A stretch of 64,000 bases of DNA from an uncultured bacterium (GTDB lineage Bacteria; Verrucomicrobiota; Verrucomicrobiia; CAIQCK01). Shown piece by piece: positions 15,903 through 24,772 of the stretch. The notes under the pieces are model-generated. The model did no database searches, was not told where the DNA came from, and was given only the letters and a program-made list of their open reading frames with translations. Both the position numbers and the translations under genes were made by a program. The DNA is taken from NCBI GenBank assembly GCA_903870275.1, contig CAIQCK010000059.1, positions 1 through 64,000 on the forward strand. Direction: 5' to 3'. Positions within the stretch are counted from its first letter, which is position 1; each line of letters opens with the position of its first letter.

Positions 15903-16580
15903 TTACTTCCCGAAGACCTCCACCTCCGTGTAGTGGTTCATCTGGTTGGAGGTGTTGCCGTTGCTGTAGAGGCGCACATAGCGACCCTTGACGCCCTTGA
16001 CGGCGATCGGACGGCCATCGTAGGTCTCGATGTATTCGAGGTCCTTGCCGATGCCGAGGCCGGCGTGGTTGTCGTGGTCGTTGCTGAACACCGTCTTGAC
16101 GTTCTGGATGAAATCCGGATCGTCCGAGATCTGGATCACCACGTCGCGATAGACGCGCGGCTCGCTGTGGAAATGCCAGAGCACCAACGCCCAAATCTCG
16201 CTGCTCTTGCCGAGATCAATCTGCACCCATTGCACGCCTGGTCCAAGCTCCACGTAGCTGCCCTCGGCGCCTTCCTTGTCACCGTCGGTGACCAGGTCGA
16301 GGCTGCCAATGACCGGCTCCTTATCGCTGGAGGTCACCTTCTTCTTGAGAGCCAGATTCGTGCAACCGGGCGGCACGTAGGTCGGGGGACGCGGCTTGTC
16401 GCCGCGCGGCGCTTCGAGGTAGGGGGTTTTCAGGTTCTTCGGCGTGCCGACGAACATCGGCTTCGGCATCTTGTAATCCAGCTTCACCATGCCGGCGGGC
16501 GCTTCGTCGCCGAAGCTCACCTGGCTGAGGGCGAAGCAGCCGAGCGCCACCATCAATCCATACGACGCGTATTTCTTCAT
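15903..16580 (-). CDS. Secreted discoidin (F5/8 type C)-like protein, copy 1
   Basis: 225 residues: a signal peptide (MKKYASYGLMVALGCFALSQ, probable cleavage near SFG-DEA), a proline-rich linker, then one galactose-binding-like/discoidin domain. Domain features are NLALKKKVTSSDKEP, VQWVQIDLGKSSEIWALVLW and a closing KGRYVRLYSNG followed by YTEVEVFGK. Such domains bind carbohydrate or anchor proteins at surfaces. It is a tandem paralogue of the gene at 16719-17396 with the same length and near-identical domain. It is the last gene before the terminator. Confidence 0.85.
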   Translation of the reverse strand: MKKYASYGLMVALGCFALSQVSFGDEAPAGMVKLDYKMPKPMFVGTPKNLKTPYLEAPRGDKPRPPTYVPPGCTNLALKKKVTSSDKEPVIGSLDLVTDGDKEGAEGSYVELGPGVQWVQIDLGKSSEIWALVLWHFHSEPRVYRDVVIQISDDPDFIQNVKTVFSNDHDNHAGLGIGKDLEYIETYDGRPIAVKGVKGRYVRLYSNGNTSNQMNHYTEVEVFGK

Positions 16581-16718
16581 AAGTTGGTTTTTCCTAAACT
16601 ACAGTTGCTGTTTTCAACGAACATTCGTCCGGCCATTTAACACAATTTCCCGCCCCGGACGCAACAAATTCCTTTCGCCCGGCGATACGACCAAAGTTGG
16701 ATCGCGGCCTCCGGGCGG

Positions 16719-17396
16719 TTACTTCCCGTAAACCTGCACCTCCGTGTAATGGTTCATCTGGTTGGAGGTGTTGCCGTTGCTGTAGAGCCGCACGTAACGG
16801 CCCTTGACGCCCTTGACGGCGATCGGACGGCCGAGGTGGGTTTCGACATATTCGAGGTCCTTGCCGATGCCGAGGCCGGCTTGATTGTCGTGGTCGTTGT
16901 TGAACACCGTCTTCACGTTCTGGATGAAATCCGGATCGTCCGAGATCTGGATCACCACGTCGCGATACACGCGCGGCTCGCTGTGGAAATGCCAGAGCAC
17001 CACCGCCCAAATCTCGCTGCTCTTGCCGAGATCAACCTGCACCCACTGCACGCCGGGTCCAAGCTCCACGTAGCTGCCCTCGGCGCCTTCCTTGTCGCCG
17101 TCGGTGACCAGATCGAGGCTGCCGATGACCGGCTCCTTGTCGCTCGAGGTCACCTTCTTCTTGAGGGCCAGATTCGTGCAACCCGGCGGCATGAAGATCG
17201 GCGCGCGGGGCGCGTCGGGACGCGTCGTCTCAAGATTGGAGGTCTTGATGGGTTTCGGCGTGCCGATGTACATCGGCTTGGGCAGGTCGTAGTTGAGCTT
17301 CAGCATGCCGGCGGGCGCTTCGTCGCCGGAGCTCGCCTGGCAGAGGGCGAAGCAACCGAGCGCCATCATCATTCCATAGGACGCGCATTTTTTCAT
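16719..17396 (-). CDS. Secreted discoidin (F5/8 type C)-like protein, copy 2
   Basis: 225 residues and the same layout as its neighbour: signal peptide (MKKCASYGMMMALGCFALCQ), a linker that differs most between the copies, and a discoidin domain nearly identical over the last 150 residues (for example SSEIWAVVLWHFHSEPRVYR). The start at 17396 gives equal lengths; the open frame extends further upstream, but that part has no coding character. The tandem pair is separated by 138 bases and follows apbE by 34 bases. Confidence 0.85.
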   Translation of the reverse strand: MKKCASYGMMMALGCFALCQASSGDEAPAGMLKLNYDLPKPMYIGTPKPIKTSNLETTRPDAPRAPIFMPPGCTNLALKKKVTSSDKEPVIGSLDLVTDGDKEGAEGSYVELGPGVQWVQVDLGKSSEIWAVVLWHFHSEPRVYRDVVIQISDDPDFIQNVKTVFNNDHDNQAGLGIGKDLEYVETHLGRPIAVKGVKGRYVRLYSNGNTSNQMNHYTEVQVYGK

Positions 17397-17430
17397 AAGC
17401 TGGTTTTTCCCAGACTGCGGGTTGCGGTCT

Positions 17431-18486
17431 TCAACCAACACTCGTTTTGCCGTCGGATGCAATGTTCTGCTCCAACCGCAACGCATTGCTCTCGCCCGGC
17501 GGCACGGCCCGCGCGGCGAAGGCGGGCGTGGCGGTCGCCTTGTCGCCCAGCATCCGCAACAGGCCGCGACGTTTTTCAACGACGAGCGCAGCCACTTCGA
17601 CGTGCGAGCGGCAATAGGCATTCACTTCGGCCGTCGTCATGACCATGAACGCGGTGGAGAGCGCGTCGGAGAGGGCGGCGGAGGGCGCGATGGCCCACGC
17701 GGCGAGGTGGTTCGACGCCGGCCGGCCGGTGCGCGGGTCGAGGACGTGCTGGCCTTTGACCTCCGTGCCGGAACCGCTCAGGGCCGCGCCGCTCAGGAGC
17801 ACGGTGTCGAAGCCCGCTTGGCGGCTCCAATCGCCCGCCACGCCGAGCCGCCAGCCGCGCTGGTCGGCGGGACAACCGGCCGCGTCGCCGCCGTGGCCGA
17901 GGGCCAGCACGGAACTGGTGCCGCTGTGGAGGAGCACGTCGGGTATCTCCCAGTCGGCGAGAAGTTCCGCGGCCTTGTCGAGGGCGTAGCCTTTGCCGAT
18001 GGCGCCGAGGTCCACCTCGACGTTCGTTGCGGGATCGGCCCCGGTGGCGGGACGGATGGTGACGGTGAAATCCTGCGGATTCAATACCAGCCGCTCCATG
18101 CCGACGACAGCGCGCGCGGCGGCCAGTTCGGCATCGGTCACGCGCTGCCAGTTTCCTTTGGCGTCGCGCATCAGGTTCATGAGCGGGCCGACGGTGACAT
18201 CGAACGCGCCGCCGGTGTCGGCATGGACCTGCGCGGCGAGCTGGAGGCACTCGAACGCCTCAAGGCAGACGCGGAGGGATTCGCCGGGCCGGAGGCGGTT
18301 GATTTGCGCAATGTCACTGACGGGCTGGAAGCGGCTGAGCAAGCCTTCGAGCCGGTCAATCTCGCGGAACACCGCGGCGGACGCCTGCCGCGCGTAAGTT
18401 TCCTCCTGTCCTGCGACGACCACCTCGAACACGGTCGTCATCGCCTCGTGAGCGAAGCGGCACAGCGGAGGAACATCCGGCGTCAT
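17431..18486 (-). CDS. apbE: ApbE-like FAD:protein FMN transferase
   Basis: A 351-residue ApbE-family protein that attaches FMN through a phosphoester bond to Thr/Ser of redox proteins. Family motifs: FAHEAMTTVFEV near the start, GAFDVTVGPLMNL, VEVDLGAIGKGYALDKAAE (FAD-binding), LLHSGTSSVLALG, HVLDPRTGRPA and ALSDALSTAFMVM. No signal peptide or lipobox is evident after the chosen start (ATG 18486, ATGA overlap with the upstream membrane-protein gene), which is unusual because most ApbE proteins act outside the cytoplasm. The neighbours suggest a membrane or periplasmic redox partner; no flavinylation motif was spotted in them. Confidence 0.9.
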   Translation of the reverse strand: MTPDVPPLCRFAHEAMTTVFEVVVAGQEETYARQASAAVFREIDRLEGLLSRFQPVSDIAQINRLRPGESLRVCLEAFECLQLAAQVHADTGGAFDVTVGPLMNLMRDAKGNWQRVTDAELAAARAVVGMERLVLNPQDFTVTIRPATGADPATNVEVDLGAIGKGYALDKAAELLADWEIPDVLLHSGTSSVLALGHGGDAAGCPADQRGWRLGVAGDWSRQAGFDTVLLSGAALSGSGTEVKGQHVLDPRTGRPASNHLAAWAIAPSAALSDALSTAFMVMTTAEVNAYCRSHVEVAALVVEKRRGLLRMLGDKATATPAFAARAVPPGESNALRLEQNIASDGKTSVG

Positions 18487-18971
18487 GAAGACTTCGCGCG
18501 CAACGCCTGACCGCAGCAGCCGATGCCGCCGATAAGCGCCACCAGCGCGCTGTAGCGGTGCAGCTCGACCAGGGTTTCCTGGCCGTGCGTGCCGAACCAC
18601 GGCTGCATCATCACCACCGCCGACAGCACGACGCCCAGCCCGCCGAGCACGAGGGTCCAGAAGAGGCATTTGCAGCCGCAGCTTTCCGCCTCGGCGCGCA
18701 TCAGAGCCAGCAGCGCCAGGCTGCCGGCAAACGCGCCGCCGGTGCCGGTGTGGCAGACCAGCAGGTAGCCGCTCAGTTTGTGGCCGAGGAGCGCCGCATA
18801 GAAGCCGGTGAGCGCGAGCAGGGCAAGGCTCAGCACCATCACCAGCGAGAGGAGTTTGTCGATCACGGGAAACCGCACCGGCGTTTTGGCCGCGCCGCTG
18901 CACAAGCCGCCGCCGCTCTTCGCGGCCACGACGCCAACAATCACGGAAATTACGGTAAGAATCTTAAACAT
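18483..18971 (-). CDS. Four-helix membrane protein, cytochrome b-like
   Basis: 162 residues with four hydrophobic helices at about residues 5-18, 40-60, 68-90 and 100-122, and a fifth short one at the end. Histidines sit in or near helices (LLVCHTGTGGAFA and LVELHRYSALVALI), which would suit heme b coordination as in small diheme cytochromes b, but this is inference. A CGCKC motif lies between helices three and four. It is sandwiched between the seven-heme cytochrome and apbE with 7-base and overlapping junctions, so it probably anchors or links that redox system to the quinone pool. Confidence 0.7.
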   Translation of the reverse strand: MFKILTVISVIVGVVAAKSGGGLCSGAAKTPVRFPVIDKLLSLVMVLSLALLALTGFYAALLGHKLSGYLLVCHTGTGGAFAGSLALLALMRAEAESCGCKCLFWTLVLGGLGVVLSAVVMMQPWFGTHGQETLVELHRYSALVALIGGIGCCGQALRAKSS

Positions 18972-18978
18972 GGCGTTG

Positions 18979-21276
18979 CTACTCCTTCTTTCCGAAATAA
19001 CGGGCGAGCCGCTGCAAACCGCCCAGCACGCCCACGCCCAGCATGGCGATCATCAATCCGCTGCACCCCCACAGCACCATCTTGAACAACGGGCGCATGA
19101 TGAACGTGAAGCCGAAGAGCTTGTGATAAGTGCCGTCGAGTTTCGCCGTCTCCGCCATCGTCTTCACCGCCACGGTCTTGGTCAACAGCGGGCCACCGGC
19201 CTCGATGCGGCCGAAGAGCATCGCCGCTTCCGGGGAATGGCAGTCCGTGCACGCCTTCGCGCCGAGTGAGGCCACCTTGGAACGGACGTTGTGCGCCACC
19301 GGCCAGAAGACCGGCTCGGCGGCGGGATCGCTGGAGGCCGCGAGTTTGCCGTCCTTGCCGAGCGCGAAGAGGTAGCCGCGTCCGACATAGACGAACTCGG
19401 CGGATTTGTCGGCCGCCGCCAGCGCCTGCAACATCAGCGCCAGTTGATCCTCGGTGAAACTCTGCGCGGTGCCGGCGGTTTCCACAACCGCGCGCACGGC
19501 GAAGTCCGGCACCATCGGCAGGAACTTTTCATTCACCATCCGGCCCCAGACCGAGCCGGCGCGATTCTCCGGCGAGTCCGACGTCGTCAGGCTGCCGTCG
19601 TCGCTGCGGGTGTAGATCTTCTTGCCGCGCGCCAGCGCCGGCGAGCCCGCCGCCGAATCGTCCGGCGCGAGCGCCTGCAGCACGTCGAGCATCCGTTTCT
19701 CGATTTCAGCCTCGAGTTGTGCCGCAGCCGCATCGAAATCCGGCACGAGCGGCACGAGCTTGCCTTCTTTGCACAGCACGAACCCGGACGGCGAACCCGC
19801 GGGAGGCGCAAACGTCGTGTCGAGGTCCAAACCGCCGTCCGTGTTGACGCGAAACAGCTTGCCCGAGGCGACGAAGACCGGCTCGCCGAGTTCGTCACCG
19901 AGCTGGGCGATGGCCTTCAGGACGCTGCCAATTTGCTGGCCGGCGTCGAGGATGCCCTTGGCGGATTTCGTCAGTTCGTCGGGCCGGATCGGCGTGAGTT
20001 TGCCGGCGGCGCGGCGCGCCCAGAACGCGGGCCACATCACGCGGTTCGGCGCGATCTTGCCATCGCTGCCCTTGACGAAGACCGGCTCCTGGATGAACGG
20101 CGCGTCAGTGAACCAGAGCGCGCGGCCATGGATGCCGAGGCGGTTGGCGCGCGACACGCGCATATCCGTCGGCGTCTTGCCGGGCATTTGGCCGGAGTGG
20201 CACGCGGTGCAGGAAAGTCTGTCGAAGTGCACGGGCGGGATGCCGCCGTGCTTCGGATGCGGTGCGCCGAGGCGTCCGCCGCCCTTGTCCGGCTCATCGA
20301 CGTGGCAACCGCGGCAACTGAAATCGCCGACCGACGCGACCTTGCGCTCGGCCGCTTCGCTTTCATAGCCGCGGGTGATCATGTGATTGATGTCGTTGCG
20401 ATGGCAATCAACGCACTTGAACCCGGCGCGCGAATGGATGTCCTGGTCCACGGCTTCCTTCTCCGCGTGCATGGGCGAGGCGGAGTGGCAGTTCAGACAG
20501 TTCTTGTCAGCGGGCTTCTGAATCTGGAAAACCGTCCGGTTTTTGCTGTCGAATTGCGCCATGCCATACTTGACGTAGGGCGGCACGGCGAATTCCTGGT
20601 CGTCCGGGTTCGGCCCGTCGTTCATCGTCCACGTGGGCTTCACGCGCAAGGCCATGCCGCCGACTTCGCCGAGACCCGACGCAGCGGTTGCAGCCCACGC
20701 GAAGTTTTCGCGGCCGATCTGCCGCACCCACTCGCTGTGGTCCTGCGCATGGGAACCGTTGTGGCAGGCCAGGCAGTTGACTTCCAGCTTGCCCGAGACG
20801 GTCCAGCGCGCGTGCGAATCGCCGGGACTGAACTCGTCCGCCGGCTCGCCGGTGTCGCCTCCAGGCATGTGGCGGGCGAATTGCTTGGTGAAGTCCCACC
20901 CGGTCATGCCGACCGCCGAGGGGTTCCACGTGCCGCTCCAGCCGCGATACGACAGCGGCAGTTGCGTGCCGGTGAGTCCGTCTACCAGGACCCACGGCTC
21001 GCCGGGCCGGCCGGCGGGAACCTTGCCGGAGGAGGAGTTGAAGTGCCAGCCACCGGAGATTTTCTCGTAGTTGTGGCACATGCCGCAGGTCTTGCTCGTG
21101 GAGAGCGGCTTGGCGCTCGACATCGAGGGCACGACGCCCTCGCCGTCGGGGCCATTGAGCGGGAGGCGGTGGACCGGCACGGTGCGTCCGCCGTCCCACG
21201 GCTCGTCCGCGAGACCGCGCGGGACGCCGAACAGGCCGGCCGCGCCTATCGTCAAGAGAACTATGGAAGCGCGCAT
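18979..21276 (-). CDS. Seven-heme c-type cytochrome, membrane anchored
   Basis: 765 residues: a signal peptide (to about GLADE), then seven CXXCH motifs: CGMCH (64), CLACH (168), CLNCH (260), CVDCH (288), CRGCH (321), CTACH (356) and CTDCH near 690. A long insert of about 300 residues between hemes six and seven has few cysteines and repeats phrases such as GKLVPLVPDF. The C-terminus has a transmembrane helix (MVLWGCSGLMIAMLGVGVLG) and the basic end RYFGKKE. Periplasmic electron transfer is expected; the donor and acceptor are unknown. The start at 21276 follows the upstream stop by two bases. Confidence 0.88.
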   Translation of the reverse strand: MRASIVLLTIGAAGLFGVPRGLADEPWDGGRTVPVHRLPLNGPDGEGVVPSMSSAKPLSTSKTCGMCHNYEKISGGWHFNSSSGKVPAGRPGEPWVLVDGLTGTQLPLSYRGWSGTWNPSAVGMTGWDFTKQFARHMPGGDTGEPADEFSPGDSHARWTVSGKLEVNCLACHNGSHAQDHSEWVRQIGRENFAWAATAASGLGEVGGMALRVKPTWTMNDGPNPDDQEFAVPPYVKYGMAQFDSKNRTVFQIQKPADKNCLNCHSASPMHAEKEAVDQDIHSRAGFKCVDCHRNDINHMITRGYESEAAERKVASVGDFSCRGCHVDEPDKGGGRLGAPHPKHGGIPPVHFDRLSCTACHSGQMPGKTPTDMRVSRANRLGIHGRALWFTDAPFIQEPVFVKGSDGKIAPNRVMWPAFWARRAAGKLTPIRPDELTKSAKGILDAGQQIGSVLKAIAQLGDELGEPVFVASGKLFRVNTDGGLDLDTTFAPPAGSPSGFVLCKEGKLVPLVPDFDAAAAQLEAEIEKRMLDVLQALAPDDSAAGSPALARGKKIYTRSDDGSLTTSDSPENRAGSVWGRMVNEKFLPMVPDFAVRAVVETAGTAQSFTEDQLALMLQALAAADKSAEFVYVGRGYLFALGKDGKLAASSDPAAEPVFWPVAHNVRSKVASLGAKACTDCHSPEAAMLFGRIEAGGPLLTKTVAVKTMAETAKLDGTYHKLFGFTFIMRPLFKMVLWGCSGLMIAMLGVGVLGGLQRLARYFGKKE

Positions 21277-21278
21277 GG

Positions 21279-22661
21279 TTATACCTTGAACTCTTCGGGC
21301 TTGAACTCCAGTTTGCGACCGGCAGCAACGGCGTCGTTGGCCTTGAGGACCGCGACGGCGGTTTCGTAAGCGACTTCGCCGGGGCAGTTGAGCTTCGCGC
21401 GACCACGGACCGCGTCGAAGAAGTTTTCGAGATGCGGCTGGTGCGCCGGCTTGAGCAACTCGATCGGCAGCGGCCACTTGCCGGCTTCGGCCGTGACGCG
21501 CACGTCCACTGCGACGTTGCGGGTGGTGGTGGGCTTGATCGCCTCCTTGACCGGCTTGAGCCAGCCCTTCTTGGCGTATTCGTCCCACGACGGCGCATGC
21601 GCCTCGCGCTCGACGGTGTCGCCGCGCGCCGCGACCTCGGAGATGGTCAGCGCGCCGTTGACGCCCATGAACTGCTCGTAGAAGCCGCCGCGCTTGGTGG
21701 TGGTGAGCACCTGGTAGTAGGCGCGGTTGGTGCCTTCGGGCGTGTTGAATTCGTAAATGGTCATGACGTTGTCATACCACTCGCGGCCCTTGTAATAATC
21801 CATGCCGCCCATGGCGACGATGGCGGAGGGATTGCAGCCCCAGATCCAGCTAAACAGGTCAATCTGATGCGAGCCGAGGTCCACGATCGGGCCGCCGCCG
21901 TATTTCTTATACCAGCGCCAGTTCCGGAACTGATCCATCGAGACGTAGCCGTATTTGTCGAGCTTGGCCTGGTCAATCGCGTATTTCTTCGGCCAGCCGA
22001 GCGAGTCGGCGATGGAACGGTTCCACTGCCCGTAAGCGTGCGTGACGCGGCCGAGAATGTTGGCCTCGCGAATGAGCCGGTCAATGGCGTGGATGTAGCG
22101 CGGATTGCTGCGGCGCTGGTGGCCGATCTGGAGCAGCTTGCCGGTCTTGCGCTGGGTCATGACCATGCTGCGGGCCTTCTCCAGCGAGTTGGACATTTCC
22201 TTTTCGCAGTAAACGTGCTTGCCGGCCTCCATGCAGGCGTTGGCGATTTCGGCGTGCATCCAGTCGGGCGTGGCGACGATCACCGCGTCGAGGTCTTTTT
22301 CCTGCGCGAGCAGCTCGCGGTAATCCTCATACGTCTTCACGTCGTAGCCGGTCTTCCGCAGACGGCCGCCGACCAGTTTCTGGTGATATTCCCAGATGTC
22401 GCAGACGGCCTTGAACCGCACGCCGGGAATGCCGCTGGCGGCCTCGATGAGGACCTGCCCTTGCGCGCCAAGGCCGATGACGCCGACATTCAGGTCGTCA
22501 ATGCCCTTCGGCCCCGCCAGGTTCGGCTTTGCCGGCTGCGCGACGGCTTGCGCCAGCGCGTTGCCTGACAACGCCAGACTCGCGCCGGCCACCGCGGCCG
22601 ACTGCAGAAACGTCCGGCGATCCACTTTTCCATCCACGTTTTTCATTTCGTTGCTGCTCAT
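21279..22661 (-). CDS. Gfo/Idh/MocA-family oxidoreductase, Tat-exported
   Basis: 460 residues: a twin-arginine signal (DRRTFLQSAAVAGASLALSG), a Rossmann fold (VGVIGLGAQGQVLIEAA), the CEKEMSNSLEKA motif in place of the usual EKP, and a C-terminal alpha/beta domain with GGGPIVDLGSHQIDLFSWIWG. These NAD(P)-dependent enzymes act on sugars or their derivatives; export through Tat with a bound cofactor is common in Verrucomicrobia and Planctomycetes. GGGAG precedes the ATG at 22661. It is the third gene of the operon. Confidence 0.9.
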   Translation of the reverse strand: MSSNEMKNVDGKVDRRTFLQSAAVAGASLALSGNALAQAVAQPAKPNLAGPKGIDDLNVGVIGLGAQGQVLIEAASGIPGVRFKAVCDIWEYHQKLVGGRLRKTGYDVKTYEDYRELLAQEKDLDAVIVATPDWMHAEIANACMEAGKHVYCEKEMSNSLEKARSMVMTQRKTGKLLQIGHQRRSNPRYIHAIDRLIREANILGRVTHAYGQWNRSIADSLGWPKKYAIDQAKLDKYGYVSMDQFRNWRWYKKYGGGPIVDLGSHQIDLFSWIWGCNPSAIVAMGGMDYYKGREWYDNVMTIYEFNTPEGTNRAYYQVLTTTKRGGFYEQFMGVNGALTISEVAARGDTVEREAHAPSWDEYAKKGWLKPVKEAIKPTTTRNVAVDVRVTAEAGKWPLPIELLKPAHQPHLENFFDAVRGRAKLNCPGEVAYETAVAVLKANDAVAAGRKLEFKPEEFKV

Positions 22662-22687
22662 AAAAAACTCCCGCTGCTCCCGACTCG

Positions 22688-24736
22688 TTATTTCTTCTCC
22701 GGCTGGAATTTCTCCAACAGCTTGCCGGCCCTGGCGCGTGTCGCGGCGTCCTGGGTCAACTCCAGGCATTTTTTCAACGCCGCGACAGCATCGTTATGCT
22801 GTTTTCTTTCGATGGACACAACAATTTTCAGATAGGCATTTCCCGCCTCGGCCTTGATTGAGCCGTCCGCCAGCAGCGGTTCGATGGTTTTCAGGGCGGC
22901 GGTGTTCTGGATATTCCCCAGCGCGCCGAGCAAAAGTTTCTTCTCGTCCGGCTCCTGCGCGGCCGGCAGCGCGGCCTTGAGATGCTTCAACGTCTCGCCT
23001 TCCACGCGCCTGCCGCCGAGACTGGCGATCCGCGTGTAGCCGCGCAACGCCAGCACGCGGTGCGTCTTGTTCGGCGAGGACTTGATGACGCCGAGCAAGT
23101 CCGGCAGCACCGCCGGATCGTCCGCCGACGCCAGCGCGCGCACGGCCGCGTCGCGCACTTTTTCGTCGCTGTCCTTGAGCGCGGCGCGCAGCGTCGCAAA
23201 CGCGCCCGGGCCGCCGACCTGGCCGAGCATCTTCAGTAACGCCGAATGCGCGTCGCCCTTGGACGCGCCGACGGCGGCGAGCAGCGTCGCCTCGACGCTC
23301 TTTTGGTCATACATCCGCCGCGCCGCCGTCACCAGCGCGTCCTGCGCATCGGTGTTGTCGGGATTTTTTTCCACCAGCGCCGCGAGCCTCGGCAGGCTCT
23401 CCTCATTGGCCGTCAACCCCAGCGCTTTGAACGCTTCGCGGCTGACCGCGCTTTCCTTGTCCGCCGCCGCCTGCTCCAGCGCCGGCAGCGCCGCGACCGC
23501 GCGCCGCGCGCCGAGCGTCTGGATCAACAGCACCTTGGTCTTGCTGTCAGCGCCTTCGATGCGTTTCAGGAGCGATTGATCAATGCCTTTGCCAATGATG
23601 TTCTTCAAACTTTCCGCCGCCGCCGTTGCCGTGTCGCCCTCGCTTGCGGCGGCTTTCAGCAGCGCGTCGAGACTCGACTCGTTGCCAAGTTTGCCGAGCG
23701 CGGTGATGGCCGCGACGCGCACCGGCTCGTTGTCGCTCGCGGCGAGCGCCGTGACCGCCGGCAGCGCCGCGCGGTCGCCGCGATCCATCAGCGCCAGCGA
23801 CAGATTGATTTGCAGTTCCGGCGGCAGCCCGGCGAGCTTGCCGGCGAACGCCTTCGTCGCATCCGCACCGGGGAAATCGAGCAGGCAGCGGACGGCGGCT
23901 TTTTGGACGGCGGGAGCGCGGTCGCCAAACGCTTCGAGCACCACGGGCAGCGCCTTCGTTTTTTCGGCGCGCACAAGCCCGCGCAGGCCGGCGATGCGCG
24001 CGGCCGGCGTGTTTACCATCGTGAACAGCCAGCGGTAATAGTTCGCCGCCTCGAACGTCTTCCCCTGCGCGAGCAACGTGTCGGCGCACGACGCGACCGC
24101 GTCGGCCCGGCGGTCAACGAGCGCGCTGGCGACGTTGGCCTCCGCGAGAATCCCCGCGCATTTGCCGCCGCCGATGCGGCCGAGCGCCATGATGGCCGCG
24201 CCGGCGAGTTGCGTGTCGGCGTCCAGGACGAGCTTGGCCAGTTTCGTCACCACCCTCGCTTCGCGGCGCTGGCCGAGACTGTTGATCATGCCGATCTTGA
24301 GCTTGCCGCTCACCTTGTCCATCGCCGCCAGCAGCGCGTCGCCCGCCTCCGGGCACGCCGAGTTCTGCAAACCGTAGCGCGCGGCGTGCGAGAGCTTCTC
24401 GTCCGTCAACAGCGCCGCCAGCACCGGCACGCATTTCTCGGAGCCGACCTGCCGCATGGTCTTGCAGATGAATTCCTTCGCCCACGGCGCGGTGTCGGGC
24501 TTTTGCAGGACCGCCAGCAGTTTCGACTCGATGGTTTTGAGCTGGTCGGGACCGGCCTTGATGATTTCGTTCTGGATGGCGTAGATCGCGGCCTGGCTGG
24601 TGCCAAAGTCCACCTTGCCGAGTTCTGCATAGGCGTCGGCGCCGGGCGGCAGACCGGGCGCGGGATCGGCGGCGAGGGCGGCCGCCAGCAGCGCCGGCAG
24701 GATCATCGTAATGGCCATCATGTTTTTGACTCTCAT
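22688..24736 (-). CDS. Secreted HEAT-repeat protein
   Basis: 682 residues with a signal peptide (MMAITMILPALLAAALAA) and then almost entirely alpha-helical HEAT/PBS-lyase-type repeats, seen as recurrent phrases such as AAIMALGRIGG, VRVAAITALGKLGNESSLDAL and VRDAAVRALASADDPAVLPDL. Such proteins are scaffolds for protein-protein contacts. It lies between two MocA genes (26 bases from one and 36 from the other), so it may organise them in the periplasm. No catalytic motif is seen. Confidence 0.88.
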   Translation of the reverse strand: MRVKNMMAITMILPALLAAALAADPAPGLPPGADAYAELGKVDFGTSQAAIYAIQNEIIKAGPDQLKTIESKLLAVLQKPDTAPWAKEFICKTMRQVGSEKCVPVLAALLTDEKLSHAARYGLQNSACPEAGDALLAAMDKVSGKLKIGMINSLGQRREARVVTKLAKLVLDADTQLAGAAIMALGRIGGGKCAGILAEANVASALVDRRADAVASCADTLLAQGKTFEAANYYRWLFTMVNTPAARIAGLRGLVRAEKTKALPVVLEAFGDRAPAVQKAAVRCLLDFPGADATKAFAGKLAGLPPELQINLSLALMDRGDRAALPAVTALAASDNEPVRVAAITALGKLGNESSLDALLKAAASEGDTATAAAESLKNIIGKGIDQSLLKRIEGADSKTKVLLIQTLGARRAVAALPALEQAAADKESAVSREAFKALGLTANEESLPRLAALVEKNPDNTDAQDALVTAARRMYDQKSVEATLLAAVGASKGDAHSALLKMLGQVGGPGAFATLRAALKDSDEKVRDAAVRALASADDPAVLPDLLGVIKSSPNKTHRVLALRGYTRIASLGGRRVEGETLKHLKAALPAAQEPDEKKLLLGALGNIQNTAALKTIEPLLADGSIKAEAGNAYLKIVVSIERKQHNDAVAALKKCLELTQDAATRARAGKLLEKFQPEKK

Positions 24737-24772
24737 GGGATTCTCCAGGTTGAAAGTGATTTTCGGTTTCGA

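Noticed and set aside
18487-18903. Upstream extension of apbE
   Set aside because: It lies antiphase inside the membrane-protein gene; the ATGA overlap and family alignment favour 18486.
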